A stretch of DNA of 64,000 nucleotides from Calcarisporiella thermophila CBS 279.70 (lineage: Eukaryota; Calcarisporiellomycota), in NCBI RefSeq assembly GCF_041956535.1, contig NW_027192216.1, forward strand, positions 76,274 through 140,273, given 5' to 3'. Positions 11,500 through 22,441 of the stretch are shown one piece after another. Each line of letters starts with the position of its first letter. Positions within the stretch are counted from its first letter, which is position 1. Position numbers and translations under genes: made by a program. The notes under the pieces were generated by a model. The model was not told the DNA's origin. It saw only the letters and a list, made by a program, of their open reading frames with translations, and searched no databases.

Positions 11500-12334
11500 T
11501 TAATCTTTCTTCAAGTCCATCCGCTGTACTTCCACGCCGGACTTGGTGATCACGAAAATCTCCAAATAGTCACCGGTGTGAATGTCACGTTCTGTCGCGG
11601 AAGTGAAGGCATCCTTCACCACTTTAATCACCTCCTCTAGTGGCTGGAACCGAAACTGTGCCTGTTGATTCTTGAATCCGATACGGCTATCTAAGAATGG
11701 CTGAATTAAGGCCGACCCAGAGCCTCCAACCCGATAGTTTTCGCGCTCGTAGGAGCCCACAGGGTCAAAGCTGTAGACACAGCCTTTTCCCTCCTCATCA
11801 AGGCCCCCAAGAATATTGAAGCTGTAGTAAGGGAAGAATCGTTTGGAATAGGCCATAATCGAGAGAAGCTGAGCAAGGGCAGCCACCGACATTTCCTTAT
11901 CATGAGTGTGCTTATACCACTATAAAAGAGGGAGAGTCCCATTCAGCCATCGAAAAAGGAAAAAAAAGTCATTATAATTCGTCTATGCTTGCCTCTAGTC
12001 GCTGGGTCACCCGTTTCGAAAGAGTGAGGCCATCGGCATAAAATCCATTCGTTGCCAGCACCGCCTTGTCTGACCTATTTAATAATAAAGCAGATTAAAA
12101 AAAATCAGTCAATTTTCATCAATCATGGAAACATGGGCGTTTCACTACGCACAGTTTGTATGCTCTGGGCTGATATCGGGAATTGATCAAGTAACCCTCA
12201 CTCTGTCTTGTGTCGGCTGCAACAACGCAGTAATCTTCCCCAGCAATAGCGAGTGTGGTGCCACCATTGTCGGTGTAGGGATTAAATCGGTGCTCAATGG
12301 GAGCAGTGGTCGGGTGTTCTGTAATGGAGGTCAT
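11500..12334 (-). CDS. PRE7: 20S proteasome subunit beta type-1 (beta6)
   Basis: Minus-strand exons 12334-12153, 12074-11993 and 11919-11500 give 227 residues. The sequence opens with the family signature [19 protein letters not shown], and [19 protein letters not shown] is typical of beta6. This subunit is structural and non-catalytic. Intron 2 (11920-11992) has a GC donor (GAG|GCAAGC) and a normal AG acceptor. The join [11 protein letters not shown] matches the conserved RLxxYKH segment of the family, and no GT donor fits. The start is the ATG at 12334; the frame is open upstream without another ATG. The gene shares its promoter with the beta5 gene. Confidence 0.93.
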
Positions 12335-12536
12335 GGTTTCCAGGGATTTGAGTTGGGTTGATACTAGAGAAATAACGCGCAACTTATTTTTTTCGAGTTG
12401 GATAGGGTGACGAATACGAATACGAATGTCGTGAAATTTGTACGCGTCATCAGCCCTCTAGAGAAGCCGACCTTGATATCGAGTAGTCTTTGTCTCTTTT
12501 TCGCGATTAGTTGAACACACACCACCTAGAAAAACA
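12335..12536. promoter_or_regulatory. Shared divergent promoter of proteasome beta6 and beta5 genes
   Basis: Only 202 bp separate the two start codons, which face outwards, so both core promoters must lie here. There is a direct repeat of the hexamer TACGAA near 12417-12430. I do not see the PACE element (GGTGGCAAA) known from yeast proteasome promoters on either strand. Confidence 0.6.
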
Positions 12537-13545
12537 ATGCACAAATTTGTCTCCCGCTATACAGCGCCTTCAACGTACATTAATTGCGACGAGTTCAATG
12601 CTGAATTTGATGCCGCAAAAGAATTCAGCATCCCGACGTTTACGATCCCTAACGTCCATAACGTAGTAGATTGCGATTTATTTACTACTCTAACCCTCGC
12701 TAACTCATTTTCCCTTATAGCCTGTCAATTTTCTGAAGACATATACCTCAGAGAATGCCAACCCTCAGATTCGGATTCAGCACGGTACCACTACCCTTGC
12801 CTTTGTATTCCAAGGAGGCGTAATCGTCGCAGTAGATTCGCGTGCCTCGGCTGGAGCGACCATTGCATCGCAAACCGTCAAAAAGGTCATTGAAATTAAT
12901 CCTTATCTTCTTGGCACTTTGGCTGGCGGTGCTGCGGATTGTCAGTTTTGGGAGCGGGAGCTGGGCAGACAGTGCAGACTGTTTGAGTTGAGGAACAGAG
13001 AGAGGATTTCTGTTGCCGCGGCTTCTAAACTGCTAGCAAACATGGTTTATTCCTACAAGGGAATGGGGCTTTCTATGGTAATGCTTATTCTATTGCCGTT
13101 GCTTCGGATGATTCGAATCCTCATTCTATACAATTTAGGGTACCATGTTGGCCGGTTGGGACAAATCGGGGCCTAATCTTTTCTACATCGACTCTGACGG
13201 AACTCGTCTCAAGGGTGATCTGTTCTCGGTTGGTTCAGGTTCTACTTTCGCTTATGGTGTGCTAGACAGCCAGTATGACTACGACCTCTCGGTGGCGGAT
13301 GCGATTGACTTGGCTCGACGATCGATCTATCATGCTACTCACCGGGATTCTTACTCTGGAGGCGTAGTGAATTGTAAGAGGAGCCTTTTTTTCGGAGGAG
13401 TATGTGAATTGTTTTGCGCTAATTCCTATTCAATACTTCTATAGTGTACCATGTCAAGGAAGACGGATGGGTGTTCATTGACCAGCGGGATGTATCTGAC
13501 TTGCACTATGAGTATCAAGATCAGCCAAAACCGCGTCTTTCTTAA
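12537..13545 (+). CDS. PRE2: 20S proteasome subunit beta type-5 (chymotrypsin-like activity)
   Basis: Exons 12537-12662, 12721-13077, 13139-13373 and 13445-13545 give 272 residues. A 64-residue propeptide ends at HG|TTTLAF, so processing would expose catalytic Thr65. Conserved blocks include [25 protein letters not shown] with the catalytic-site Lys, [25 protein letters not shown] and [13 protein letters not shown]. This is the chymotrypsin-like peptidase of the 20S core. It is transcribed away from beta6 from the same 202-bp region. The N-terminal exon is poorly conserved in this family, so the first exon-intron boundary (donor at 12663) is the least certain part. Confidence 0.93.
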
Positions 13546-14406
13546 GTCACTCTGTTGCTGATATATATACTTTTGTTCTGTACATTTTCTCTCTGCTCTC
13601 CGATAAGTATTAATTGAGATTTTTTTTTCACTGAATAAATACACGACTATTCAATGTTACAATCGCTGGCCATTGCTTGGGAGAACAAGCTTGAAAGCAA
13701 GCACATTAAAGAGCGTTGCAATAATGTTTGTCTCTAACGAAGGTTTACAAAGCTCGAATACACGAGCTTCTCTTTCATTCAGAAATACAAAACTTGACTA
13801 TACAAGGGTGTATAGGAGTGACCCTTATTTCCAATCCACAATAATCCATGCCGATCTGTTGTTAAAACGAAGTGAGCATAAACATGCGTAGTGAAAATAG
13901 TGATTAAGTGCGTTGGAAGATATCATGAGTAAGGAGAGTTTTAAACCCCACCTAAATCTTTGGAGTGTAAAATATCCTCCTATCGTTGGAGTAAATGGCT
14001 TTCACAGCATTCAGATAATCTGAATGCTGTTCCTATTTTAAACCTGGCGTATTAGGGGGTTTGTGGATGACACAGGTTAAAGCTGATGTTGCTGGGATAT
14101 TTTGGTTGCGCAAGCACTGTATCAGAAGCAACCTATGTTCTTTTTCTCAAGGGAGATGTGGGTACCCTAGAGAAGAGAGAAGAATAGAATAAAGGAGGTT
14201 CTATTGTCCATACAAAATGGGAAAATAGAGACGGGTGGTTCTAGACATTGCCTAAGCTATCAGAAAGCACATACTGCAGGTGTGAAATGAGAAAGAGACA
14301 TTAAGAAGAAAAAAAATACGAAGAACAAAAGACTAAGTGAAAGCATAATAGAAATTGAGGAGAGGCAATACATTAGAGGTGACGGACGGCTTGGCCCCAT
14401 CACTAT
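13546..14406. other. Intergenic region with a palindrome
   Basis: No supported gene. It contains a near-perfect 27-nt palindrome at 14004-14030, annotated separately, and otherwise AT-rich sequence. Confidence 0.55.
14004..14030. repeat. Perfect 13-bp-arm palindrome
   Basis: Arms ACAGCATTCAGAT and ATCTGAATGCTGT flank one central A, giving 27 nt with no arm mismatch. It lies between two annotated genes, about 460 nt downstream of proteasome beta5. Confidence 0.7.
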
Positions 14407-15046
14407 CTATTTTGCGTTGGGCTTTGTCCTTGACTGCTGCACCTGGTCTGTCTTTCGCGCTTCATTCTTCTTTGCCGCAGCAAAGTTCTCACGGAAAGGG
14501 GCAGGAGGCGAGTAGCTGCACACCGGCGTCACTATGGAGGGGTCCTCGCTAATGAGGTTGGGGACGCGGCGAAGCATGGAAGTGTCGATGATAAAAGGCT
14601 TGGGCATGGCGGGCGGAGGTAGCTTGCAGTAGAGAGATGGGAGAAGAGGCAAGTATTATAAGTAAGTGTACATTAAATGACAGGATGGCAGGAGCCAAGG
14701 CGGTGGATTGTGAGAAAAAAGAGGAGCAGTCGTGCCGCTTTTATACCCCCTCCGTAAATGGGATGCGCAGGGTGACCCAGGCCGGCTTTTTCTGACTCTT
14801 AAATCTTCGAGAAAATTGCGAGGTGTTTATGCCATTCATTTTCTCAAATACTGAATGTCTCACTTGAGACCGCTCTGGAGCCCGATCCCGCAGCAATATT
14901 AATTGAGGGTTGAGATTGATATAAAACAATGCAGCAGGAGAGGCATCGTAGCAGCCGATGTATTGAAGATAGCTTATCGTGGTAACGCGCACAGGCTCTA
15001 GACGCTGCTCTCCTGCTCCGCGGCTCCCACCGATTTGGATTTGATC
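14407..15046 (-). CDS. Unrecognised spliced gene, N-terminus unresolved
   Basis: Three minus-strand segments join cleanly in phase 0: 15046-14864 (61 codons), 14797-14747 (17 codons) and 14622-14407 (71 codons plus stop). They have usable acceptors (TTATTAG, ATTTAAG, CTGCAAG) and donors (CAA|GTGAGA, GGG|GTATAA). The product would be at least 148 residues with segments such as RVTTISYLQYIGCYD, KKPAWVTLRIPFTEG and MPKPFIIDTSMLRRVPNLIS. I do not recognise the family. The first segment has no ATG and is preceded by a TAG-containing acceptor, so at least one 5' exon is missing from this model. Upstream lies a GA-rich tract whose minus-strand reading is proline-rich; it could be part of the 5' end. 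The neighbouring SNF2 gene is divergent. Confidence 0.4.
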
Positions 15047-15162
15047 CTAATAACGGCTCTGCGTATCATTCCATGCCATTGATCCCGTAGCTATTTCCTT
15101 TTTCCATTGCGGCACCGACTTAGCCTAGTGGCTAGAAGCGCTCAGGCTTCTCTTTCTGTGTT

Positions 15163-15206
15163 GAGGAGGAGGAGGAGGAGGAGGAGGAGGAGAAAGAGGA
15201 GGAGGA
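15163..15206. repeat. (GAG)n-rich microsatellite
   Basis: About eight consecutive GAG units, a break (AAA), then three more. It lies between the unrecognised minus-strand gene and the SNF2 gene. Confidence 0.75.
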
Positions 15207-15467
15207 TCATCCAAGGGGTCTCTAGAAGATTCATTATGTAACCAGCGTATCTTGCATTCAATCCATCCTCCTCTGATCTACTTAAGAGGAAACTCAAGTG
15301 TCACTTGAATGGCTGCGCCCCCGCACCATTGGGGGGCTAAGAAGACTAAATTTCCACTGATATCACATTAAGCCTATGACATAAAAGTATTTAGAAGCAT
15401 ATTGCCACTCTCCCTACAACTCAAAACACTTAGAGATCGTACCTTTGCATAGTTTGCGCGTTCTCCG

Positions 15468-18400
15468 ATGAGCATGGATGATCCCTCTCATCCAACCATA
15501 CCATCTACAACTCCCCACATCGATCCCAATTCTGCCTCTAATCCTTCCAACCTCAGTTTTCACCCCTACCTAGAATTAGAGAGCACTAAAAACGAGTATG
15601 AACAGAAGTGGATGGAGATTCTCCATAATGATACCTCGGATATTCGCGCGCCTATCCACTCTGATCAGCTTCCATGCAGATCTGAGGGGATGTATTTGCA
15701 AGGTGGAATGAACGATGTTACGGCAGTTGGAGAGAAACGGCAGAGGGAAGATGCTGAGAATTTGAATTCAAAACTGTGGAGGCTTAAGAATGATACCCTT
15801 TCGGGATTTGAGGGTACATCGAGAACACTCAGAGCTGAGCCATTCTCTCCAGGTCCACTGGTAAACATGCCACCCCAGGCGGAATCGGCCTCGTCTCCAG
15901 CATTGCAAGGAGGAGCAGTACAAAATAATGCATATCTATGGCTTCCTCGTAACTTCACTCCTGTAAACACCCCCCTTCAAACACCTTTGTGCACACCCAG
16001 TCATACACCACCAAGACATGTTTCACCGCGATTAGGACCCTCTTACTCCTCGGTTCCCTCGCTAACCGCCTTGCACCAAGCATCTCTCTCACGGGAAAAA
16101 CCCACGTCGCAGACAATGTCGCAGATAATTTCGCAGGCTTCGCCTGGCTTGAAACCGTTGAACACTCAGCCTGAAATCGTCGATCTCACCCTGGATGATC
16201 GCGACTCCTCTGAGGACGATTTGATCATCGATGAGGAATCCACTAATCGAAGCGCCCAAACGCCTGTCTGTATCGGATCCATCATGACCAATGTGATAGT
16301 TACGCAGAAGCGCATATTTGCGTTCGAGGAGGGAATAGAGCGGCTCCTACTTCGGTTTGAGGGTTCCGGGAGACTGACCGGAAATTACAGTGAGTATTTC
16401 ACTATGGTGGAGAGCAAGCAGTTCGCAAGACTGAATTTGTCATTTTAGCCATCAAGGTGTACAATCGCCACGGTGAGCATTTCGGGTTCGTGCCATGGAA
16501 CCCAATCGCAAATACCATTGGCCCATTGTGCGATGCGGGGATCGTATGTCGCATTGATGCGTTCACCCCACGGCATCGCTCGAATGTAAAGCGTTTTCAT
16601 AAACTTCAATTTTGCTTTTTTGCAATTGGAATGCTCACTTTTGGTTACTTCTTTTCTCCTATTCTGCTATTCACTTAGGTGATCGAGCCACCTCTTATGC
16701 TTATCCTGCATACTCTCCCCATGAATATCGAGAGGGCTGGGGCCCTTCTTGCCAAGAATTACATCTTCCTACGAGATCCTCCTAGAGAGTTCCGTGCACG
16801 CTATCAGAATCCTCACATTAAGTTGGCCGAGTCCCAGAGAATACTTCCTTTCCGACCCTCCTCCACCCCGAATTTAGTGCCCTCTCCCCTGCCACCGACA
16901 CAGCCGAGTTATGTAAGGACGACACAGCAGATTCAGCAGGACATACAAGACTTGCTCAAAAATCTGAGCTCTGCTGACGACGATGAGGAGGATGAGGAGG
17001 AGGAGAAGGAGGGCGAGCCGGAGGACACGAAAGAGAGGAAGCGAAGGCCTCGGGTGGAGGGGGTGGAGGGCCTGAGCATCGAGTTGATGCCGCACCAAAA
17101 GCGAGGCGTGGGGTGGATGATGGAGCGCGAGAAATCCGGCGGGGGGATCCTCGCGGATGATATGGGATTGGGCAAAACAGTGCAGACCATTGCTTTGATA
17201 CTGGGACAACGGCCGCCAAAGGAGGTGGTCGAGGAGCAAGGTAGACGGGCCACGCTTATTGTGGTGCCGTTGGCATTGCTGAGGCAATGGCAGGGAGAGA
17301 TTTTGGCAAAGTCAAGGGAGGGCGAGGTCCAAGTATGGGTGCATCATGGAAGTGGAAGAATTAAAGGCACGTGTTTTTGGTTGTAGGGCCATGGTTTGTG
17401 GGGGCAAGGGGCTAAATCTTGACTCTACTTCTATTTCTTTTTTTTTCTGCTGTAGATTCAGAGAAGTTCAAAAGCTACGACGTGGTGATCACCACCTACC
17501 AGATGGTGACTCAGGAATGCCCCGACCTTCCCTCACGAAACAAACGTGCAAAGAAAAGACGTACGCAAGCACATCTCCTTGAGAATCAGCCGCCACTGTC
17601 ATCGGATCTAAGCTCGGTGGACTACGAGGCGGACGACACGGATAGCACTGCTGCATTCCCTGATGGAAATGAGGAGGATAATGGCGAGGTTGCGCTGGGC
17701 AATGGCGAGCGAGGGCCGCTCTTTAACGCCAAGTGGTGGCGGGTCGTGCTCGACGAAGGACATGCGATCAAAAATAAGAATACTAGAAGCGCGCTTGCCT
17801 GCTGTGAACTGGACGCTGAGAAGCGTTGGATACTGACGGGGACACCGGTGCAAAACAATGTAGAAGAGTTGTACAGCCTGTTCAAGTTCTTGAGAGCCAA
17901 GCCCTACTCGGACTACGGGAGATTCAGGGAGGATATTGCGAAGCCGATGCAGTCTGGGGGAGAAAAGCAGGCCATGGCGAAACTGCAGGTAATTTTCGCC
18001 GGGACTTGAGTGAGCCGGGCCAATGCTTGACCTCATTTATTATCTAGCTGCTTCTCAAGTCGATTATGATGCGACGGACCAAGGCGGTCTTGGGTCGCAA
18101 ACAACAACCGTCTTCCACCCATTCCACCCATGGGGCTTCTGCCCCTCTGGACGATTCCGCAGTCGCACCCCTAGAGAAACCCCCCGAGGAGCTTCCGGCA
18201 AAACCCAGTCCCTCCCGTGCTCTCTCGCTTGCGCTTCCCGCTCGCAACGTCCGCGAGTACACGGCGAAATTTTCCGAAGACGAATTGGCCTTTTACCGTC
18301 AATTAGAGAGCAGAACACAAAACTCGCTTCGGGGCGTGTTGACAGCAGCTGGTGGGGAAGAGTCGAATGAGGGAGGGGGTGGGAGCGGTAATGGCAGAGC

Positions 18401-19418
18401 GGGGCAATATATTAATATGCTATGCCTATTGCTTCGTTTGCGGCAAGGTCCGTGGAATCACCTTGCATATACATTGGAATGGATCCGTTAACGTGTCCGT
18501 TTTTCTTTTTAGCTTGCAACCATCCTCTCCTCATTCTAAAGCACGCTGCAGAGGCGGAAGAGAGCGTTGAAGCCGAAGCCGGGATGGAAGCCGAGGCCGC
18601 GCTTACCAAAAAGGGAAGCGGGAGAACGTGTATCATCTGTCTGGAGCGGTAAGCCCTCTTAGGTTCCCATACGCATCCCTTTCACACACAGCTAAAAGGC
18701 GTTGCTTTTCTGCTGCACCAGGATCTCAAACCCGGCGATGAGCTACTGCTCCACCTGTCAGTCCCAATTTGCCCCCTGGATTAAGTCTCCCCCCACCACC
18801 TCGACGAAAATACTTCGCCTCCTCCAGGTCCTTCACGAGACCCACACCAAGTATCCTGGAGCTAAAGTGATCGTTTTTTCTCAATTTACCTGCATGCTCG
18901 ATCTCGTGGAGGAGTCATTGAAGAAGGAGGGCTTCATCTATAGCAGGTACGATGGCAGCATGTCCGCGCAGGCGCGGGAACGTAGCATTGAGATGCTTCA
19001 GACACGGGCCGAGGTGACGGTCATGCTGGTGTCACTGAAGAGCGGGAGCTTGGGGTTGAACCTGAGCGCTGCAAATCACGTGATTCTCTTGGATGTGTGG
19101 TGGAATCCAGGTAAGTTGGTTCTCGTTGGACCGACCGAGCTCGGATATGGCAGGGAACTCATCGCCGTTGCTATTTTCTTCTTTATCTTAGCCATCGAGG
19201 ACCAGGCGATCGACCGCGTGCACCGTATCGGGCAGCGCCATCCCGTATTTGTAACGAAGCTGAGCATCGAAGATACCGTGGAGGCACGCATCAAGCAGTT
19301 GCAGGAGAAGAAGCGTGTCCTTGCAAAGGGAGCGCTGGGCGATGGCTCTGCTGCACTGAAGTTCAACAAGCTCTCGCTTCAAGAGATCTTGTATCTATTT
19401 CAGGGAGGCAAATCGTGA
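15468..19418 (+). CDS. SNF2-family ATPase of the Rad5/ULS1 type with a degenerate RING
   Basis: Exons 15468-16389, 16449-16585, 16679-17366, 17456-17988, 18048-18447, 18513-18648, 18722-19110 and 19192-19418 give 1,143 residues. A low-complexity N-terminus is followed by a HIRAN-like block at about 290-355 (KVYNRHGEHFGFVPWNP). The helicase core shows GLGKT (516-520), DEGH (682-685), LTGTPVQNN, MMRRTKAVL, CNHPLLILKH and VHRIGQ. A Cys pair pattern (C933, C936, C948, C951) sits where Rad5-type proteins carry a RING, but the central Cys/His ligands are absent. Such proteins remodel chromatin or stalled forks, often linked to ubiquitin or SUMO. Intron 3 (17367-17455) uses a GC donor. Exact orthology (RAD5, ULS1 or S. 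pombe rrp1/rrp2) is open. Confidence 0.85.
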
Positions 19419-19794
19419 AGAATACCCTAGACATAATTCCCCTTTTTATTTCTCCTTTCCCCCCAGACTCCATCTCACCTCACCACTCCCCCCTCCCCTC
19501 CCCCTCCTCCTCTATTTATTCTGGCTTCCGCCTGCATACATGACTTTATTTTTAATATGTATTCATTATTTTGCTTTTCCTCCGGTTGCTTTTCTATTTT
19601 GCCCTAACGATCCTCTGGACTGCTATGAGAAACCTCCAATAAATTCCATTGTATATTAGAAGGAAATTATAGAATACAAAAAATGTTTATGAAGGTAAAA
19701 AAAAAAAGGTGAGAGCGAAAAGAAAAAGAGCCATATCAACAAAAATATACAATAGTATATCAAAAATGTTTACAAAAATGGATTTATCTTGTGT

Positions 19795-21367
19795 TTAGCT
19801 ATCCCGGCTTTCCATCTCCTCCTCCTCGTCGAAGCACTCCACGATATCCTCCACGAGCTCGTCATCATACACGGGTGCACTCTCGGCTACGCTTAGGATG
19901 GGTGTTCCGTGGTGGGCGACGGCGGAAATTTGCGCACACCATTCCTCGAACTCGCGCTCGTCGCGGACGTAGAAGCCAAAGAGCATGGATGGATCCAGTT
20001 GGGAGATAGGGATATGGAGAGGGGCTTCGCAGTGGAAAGTGGCCAGCTCCTGCCACAATAAAGCAAAAATGGGGTTAAAAGGTCTCCGGCAGATGCCTTG
20101 CAATAATCGAACGAAAAATCTCGTTCTGCTCACCTCCTCAGTAAAATCTTCTAGAGCTTTTGGCTCGATGGCTGGCCGAGCCACGTGGGGATCCAGATAC
20201 ATCATCTCGTCACCACGGTAACCCACGAAATACAACGACGAGCACGGCTTCCCCCCTGCGATTCCAACGCTCTGCGGAAGCCTCAAATAAGCTTTGAGGG
20301 CGTGGTGATAGATAGGGTTTAGCCGATCGGTTCCCAATCGTATAGGAATTAGGATGAGTAGCGGGCGGAAACCACCGGGGGAGAGTTTGGCGATCTGGTC
20401 GCGATATATAACCCCGTCGTTCGCAGAATAGACTGTTAGCTGTGATGTTTCGTAGCTGGTCACCAGCGCTCTATAACGAAGGGGGTATTATCATTAGAGT
20501 GCCATTCCATTGTAGCGCAAAAATGGGGGAGGGAGAGGGGAACAGATTTTGATTACTTGATGGCACTCGATGCTGTCGAGGGTCCAAACCACTCTCCAAT
20601 ATTTTTTCCAAGTTGCTTGCCAAGCAAGGCTACACGGTGGATGGCAAATGGGCTCTGCGGCCCAAATACATCCAGGAACCAGGTGATGATCTTCGCGTAC
20701 TCCAACCAGGTCTCATGGGATCGGTCGCATCTTTTCCAATCTGGGCCGGATATGGAATAGAAGTAAGGAGGAGACGTGGAGGAATGGACCGACAGACGAG
20801 CAAATCACATTTACCTCTTCCGAGAAGATGAAATTGAAGGGCATTAGCCAGCAGAGACTGCCCCGATCGCAGCATGCATCCCCATCCTACATCGCTGGTG
20901 AAATTGGCAGGCCGTATTGGGGGGAAGTTGTATCTGTAGGTCATCCATATTCGTGACTCAAAATCCGCCTTGAATGCCTCCTCCTCTCCCTCCAAGTATC
21001 GCTGGCCCATTAACCAGACCTCCTCTTCTTTTTCTATCTTGAAATGATTCCGTGACTGAGCGCTGCCGATGGTCATGGATGAAGAATTGCTATTGGGAGG
21101 TCTGCCTCCACTATTTGCTGGCAGCGATGTGGAGTCTGCTGGTGGTTCCCACCACGAATTGATCCATCGGCCAATCCTAGTAGGAAGTTCACTAGCCTCG
21201 CGTGTTACGCCGTGTTGGGCATCAGCAATGCGGAGACGGGCTTTGAGGTCGCTGATGCTCGGCATAAAGGAGAGGGAGGTGGGGGGTATGTGCTGAGATG
21301 GCGGGAGGAAGGGTGGCGGCGACGAGCGGGGCTTGGGTTTGTCTCTTGGCGGGGGTTGAGTTGCCAT
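19795..21367 (-). CDS. ATG4: Cysteine protease ATG4 (autophagy)
   Basis: Minus-strand exons 21367-20815, 20740-20557, 20470-20134 and 20049-19795 give 442 residues. The peptidase family C54 signature is clear: catalytic C164 in [14 protein letters not shown], and the Asp-His pair D339/H341 in [10 protein letters not shown]. Further family blocks are GEWFGPSTA and [22 protein letters not shown]4 cleaves the C-terminus of ATG8 before lipidation and later releases it from phosphatidylethanolamine. The first ~90 residues are proline- and serine-rich, and the tail is acidic. It converges with the SNF2 gene, leaving about 375 bp between the stops. Confidence 0.93.
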
Positions 21368-22441
21368 TATGCCCTCAATACAGCTTAGTGTTCTATCTCC
21401 AGTCTTCCCAGCTTGCCGGTTCTTTTGTAGGAGTTATGTGCGGAAGAGTCGAATGGAGTGAATATAAATTGGTTCTACAATCTCTATTCCAACAAAGATA
21501 TCCACCGCAATAGATCAAGATAGCGTGACAGGAGGAAAATCAAAGCCAGCAGCTTCCTCAATAACCGAAATCACGGGGAAAATGAGCCACGAACAGCTTA
21601 GGTTGCAGGACTGCCCGCTGCAAATTCCCTCCTTCCATGCTGGGGAGTGCATCCTTAGACGGTGGTGTCCCATAGACACTCTTGCAAGGAGGAGATGCAT
21701 GCATTCTCATCGGCCCAAGTGTTCTTCTTTTTACCGGACAATTGTGTTAAGGAACACTCCAAGCAGTATCCGAATGAGAAGGTTTCTCCTGAGAGCCTGT
21801 TTTTGCCATGGCTGAAAATATCGACAGGGTTGAGGTGCCCCCTCTTCAACCCGCTCCTTGGGCGCCAATACGGGCGGCCCCCTTTCTCGCCCCTTCCCCA
21901 AGTGCCTGAAGAGGATGGTGGCCCTGTGAAAGAGGATGACCGCAGGAGTAGCTTCTAGATACTTGGAAACCCTCCCTGATGTGACTGCGTTATGGCTTAA
22001 GAATGTATGCAATCTCCGACCTAATTTTTATTCTCCTCCTTTGCGTGGAGGTTCAAGCGGCGTTCATAGAGGAGGAGAGAAGGAACTCTGTCATCTCCAA
22101 TTCCGTTTTAAGGGTGCGAAAATTCATCGACATCTTTGCCCACCGTCTCATTCCATCATCTTAGAGTGAGTCTCTGTTTTTCTGCTCTTTTCCAAAATAT
22201 TTAGGATTAGTTTGTGAACCTAAACCTTTCCATGTTCTAATCTTAATTTTTGGATTTCTTATTTTTTCTCTTTCTCTCTCTGCCTTCTCTCTCACTCATT
22301 CTCTCTTTTCCTTTGGATGGTTTCAGGTGTTTATCTATCTTCGTGATTGCTGGTTATCCTCTCCGCCTCTCACGTCCCTCCCCCCCTCTCTGCTTCATTT
22401 TCCTCCAAAAGCTCCCCGCCTTTTATCCAGAGTAGAGCTGA
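21368..22441. other. Region between ATG4 and casein kinase I starts
   Basis: Divergent promoter region of just over 1 kb. Several overlapping open frames around 21525-22170 read fairly naturally, but I could not link them by plausible introns, and none matches a family I know. A pyrimidine-rich stretch at about 22250-22420 precedes the kinase start and may be a 5' untranslated leader. Confidence 0.45.

Noticed and set aside
21525-22170. Natural-looking plus-strand frames with several cysteines between ATG4 and casein kinase I
   Set aside because: Joining them needs an intron of about 14 nt or an unexplained frameshift, and no family matches.
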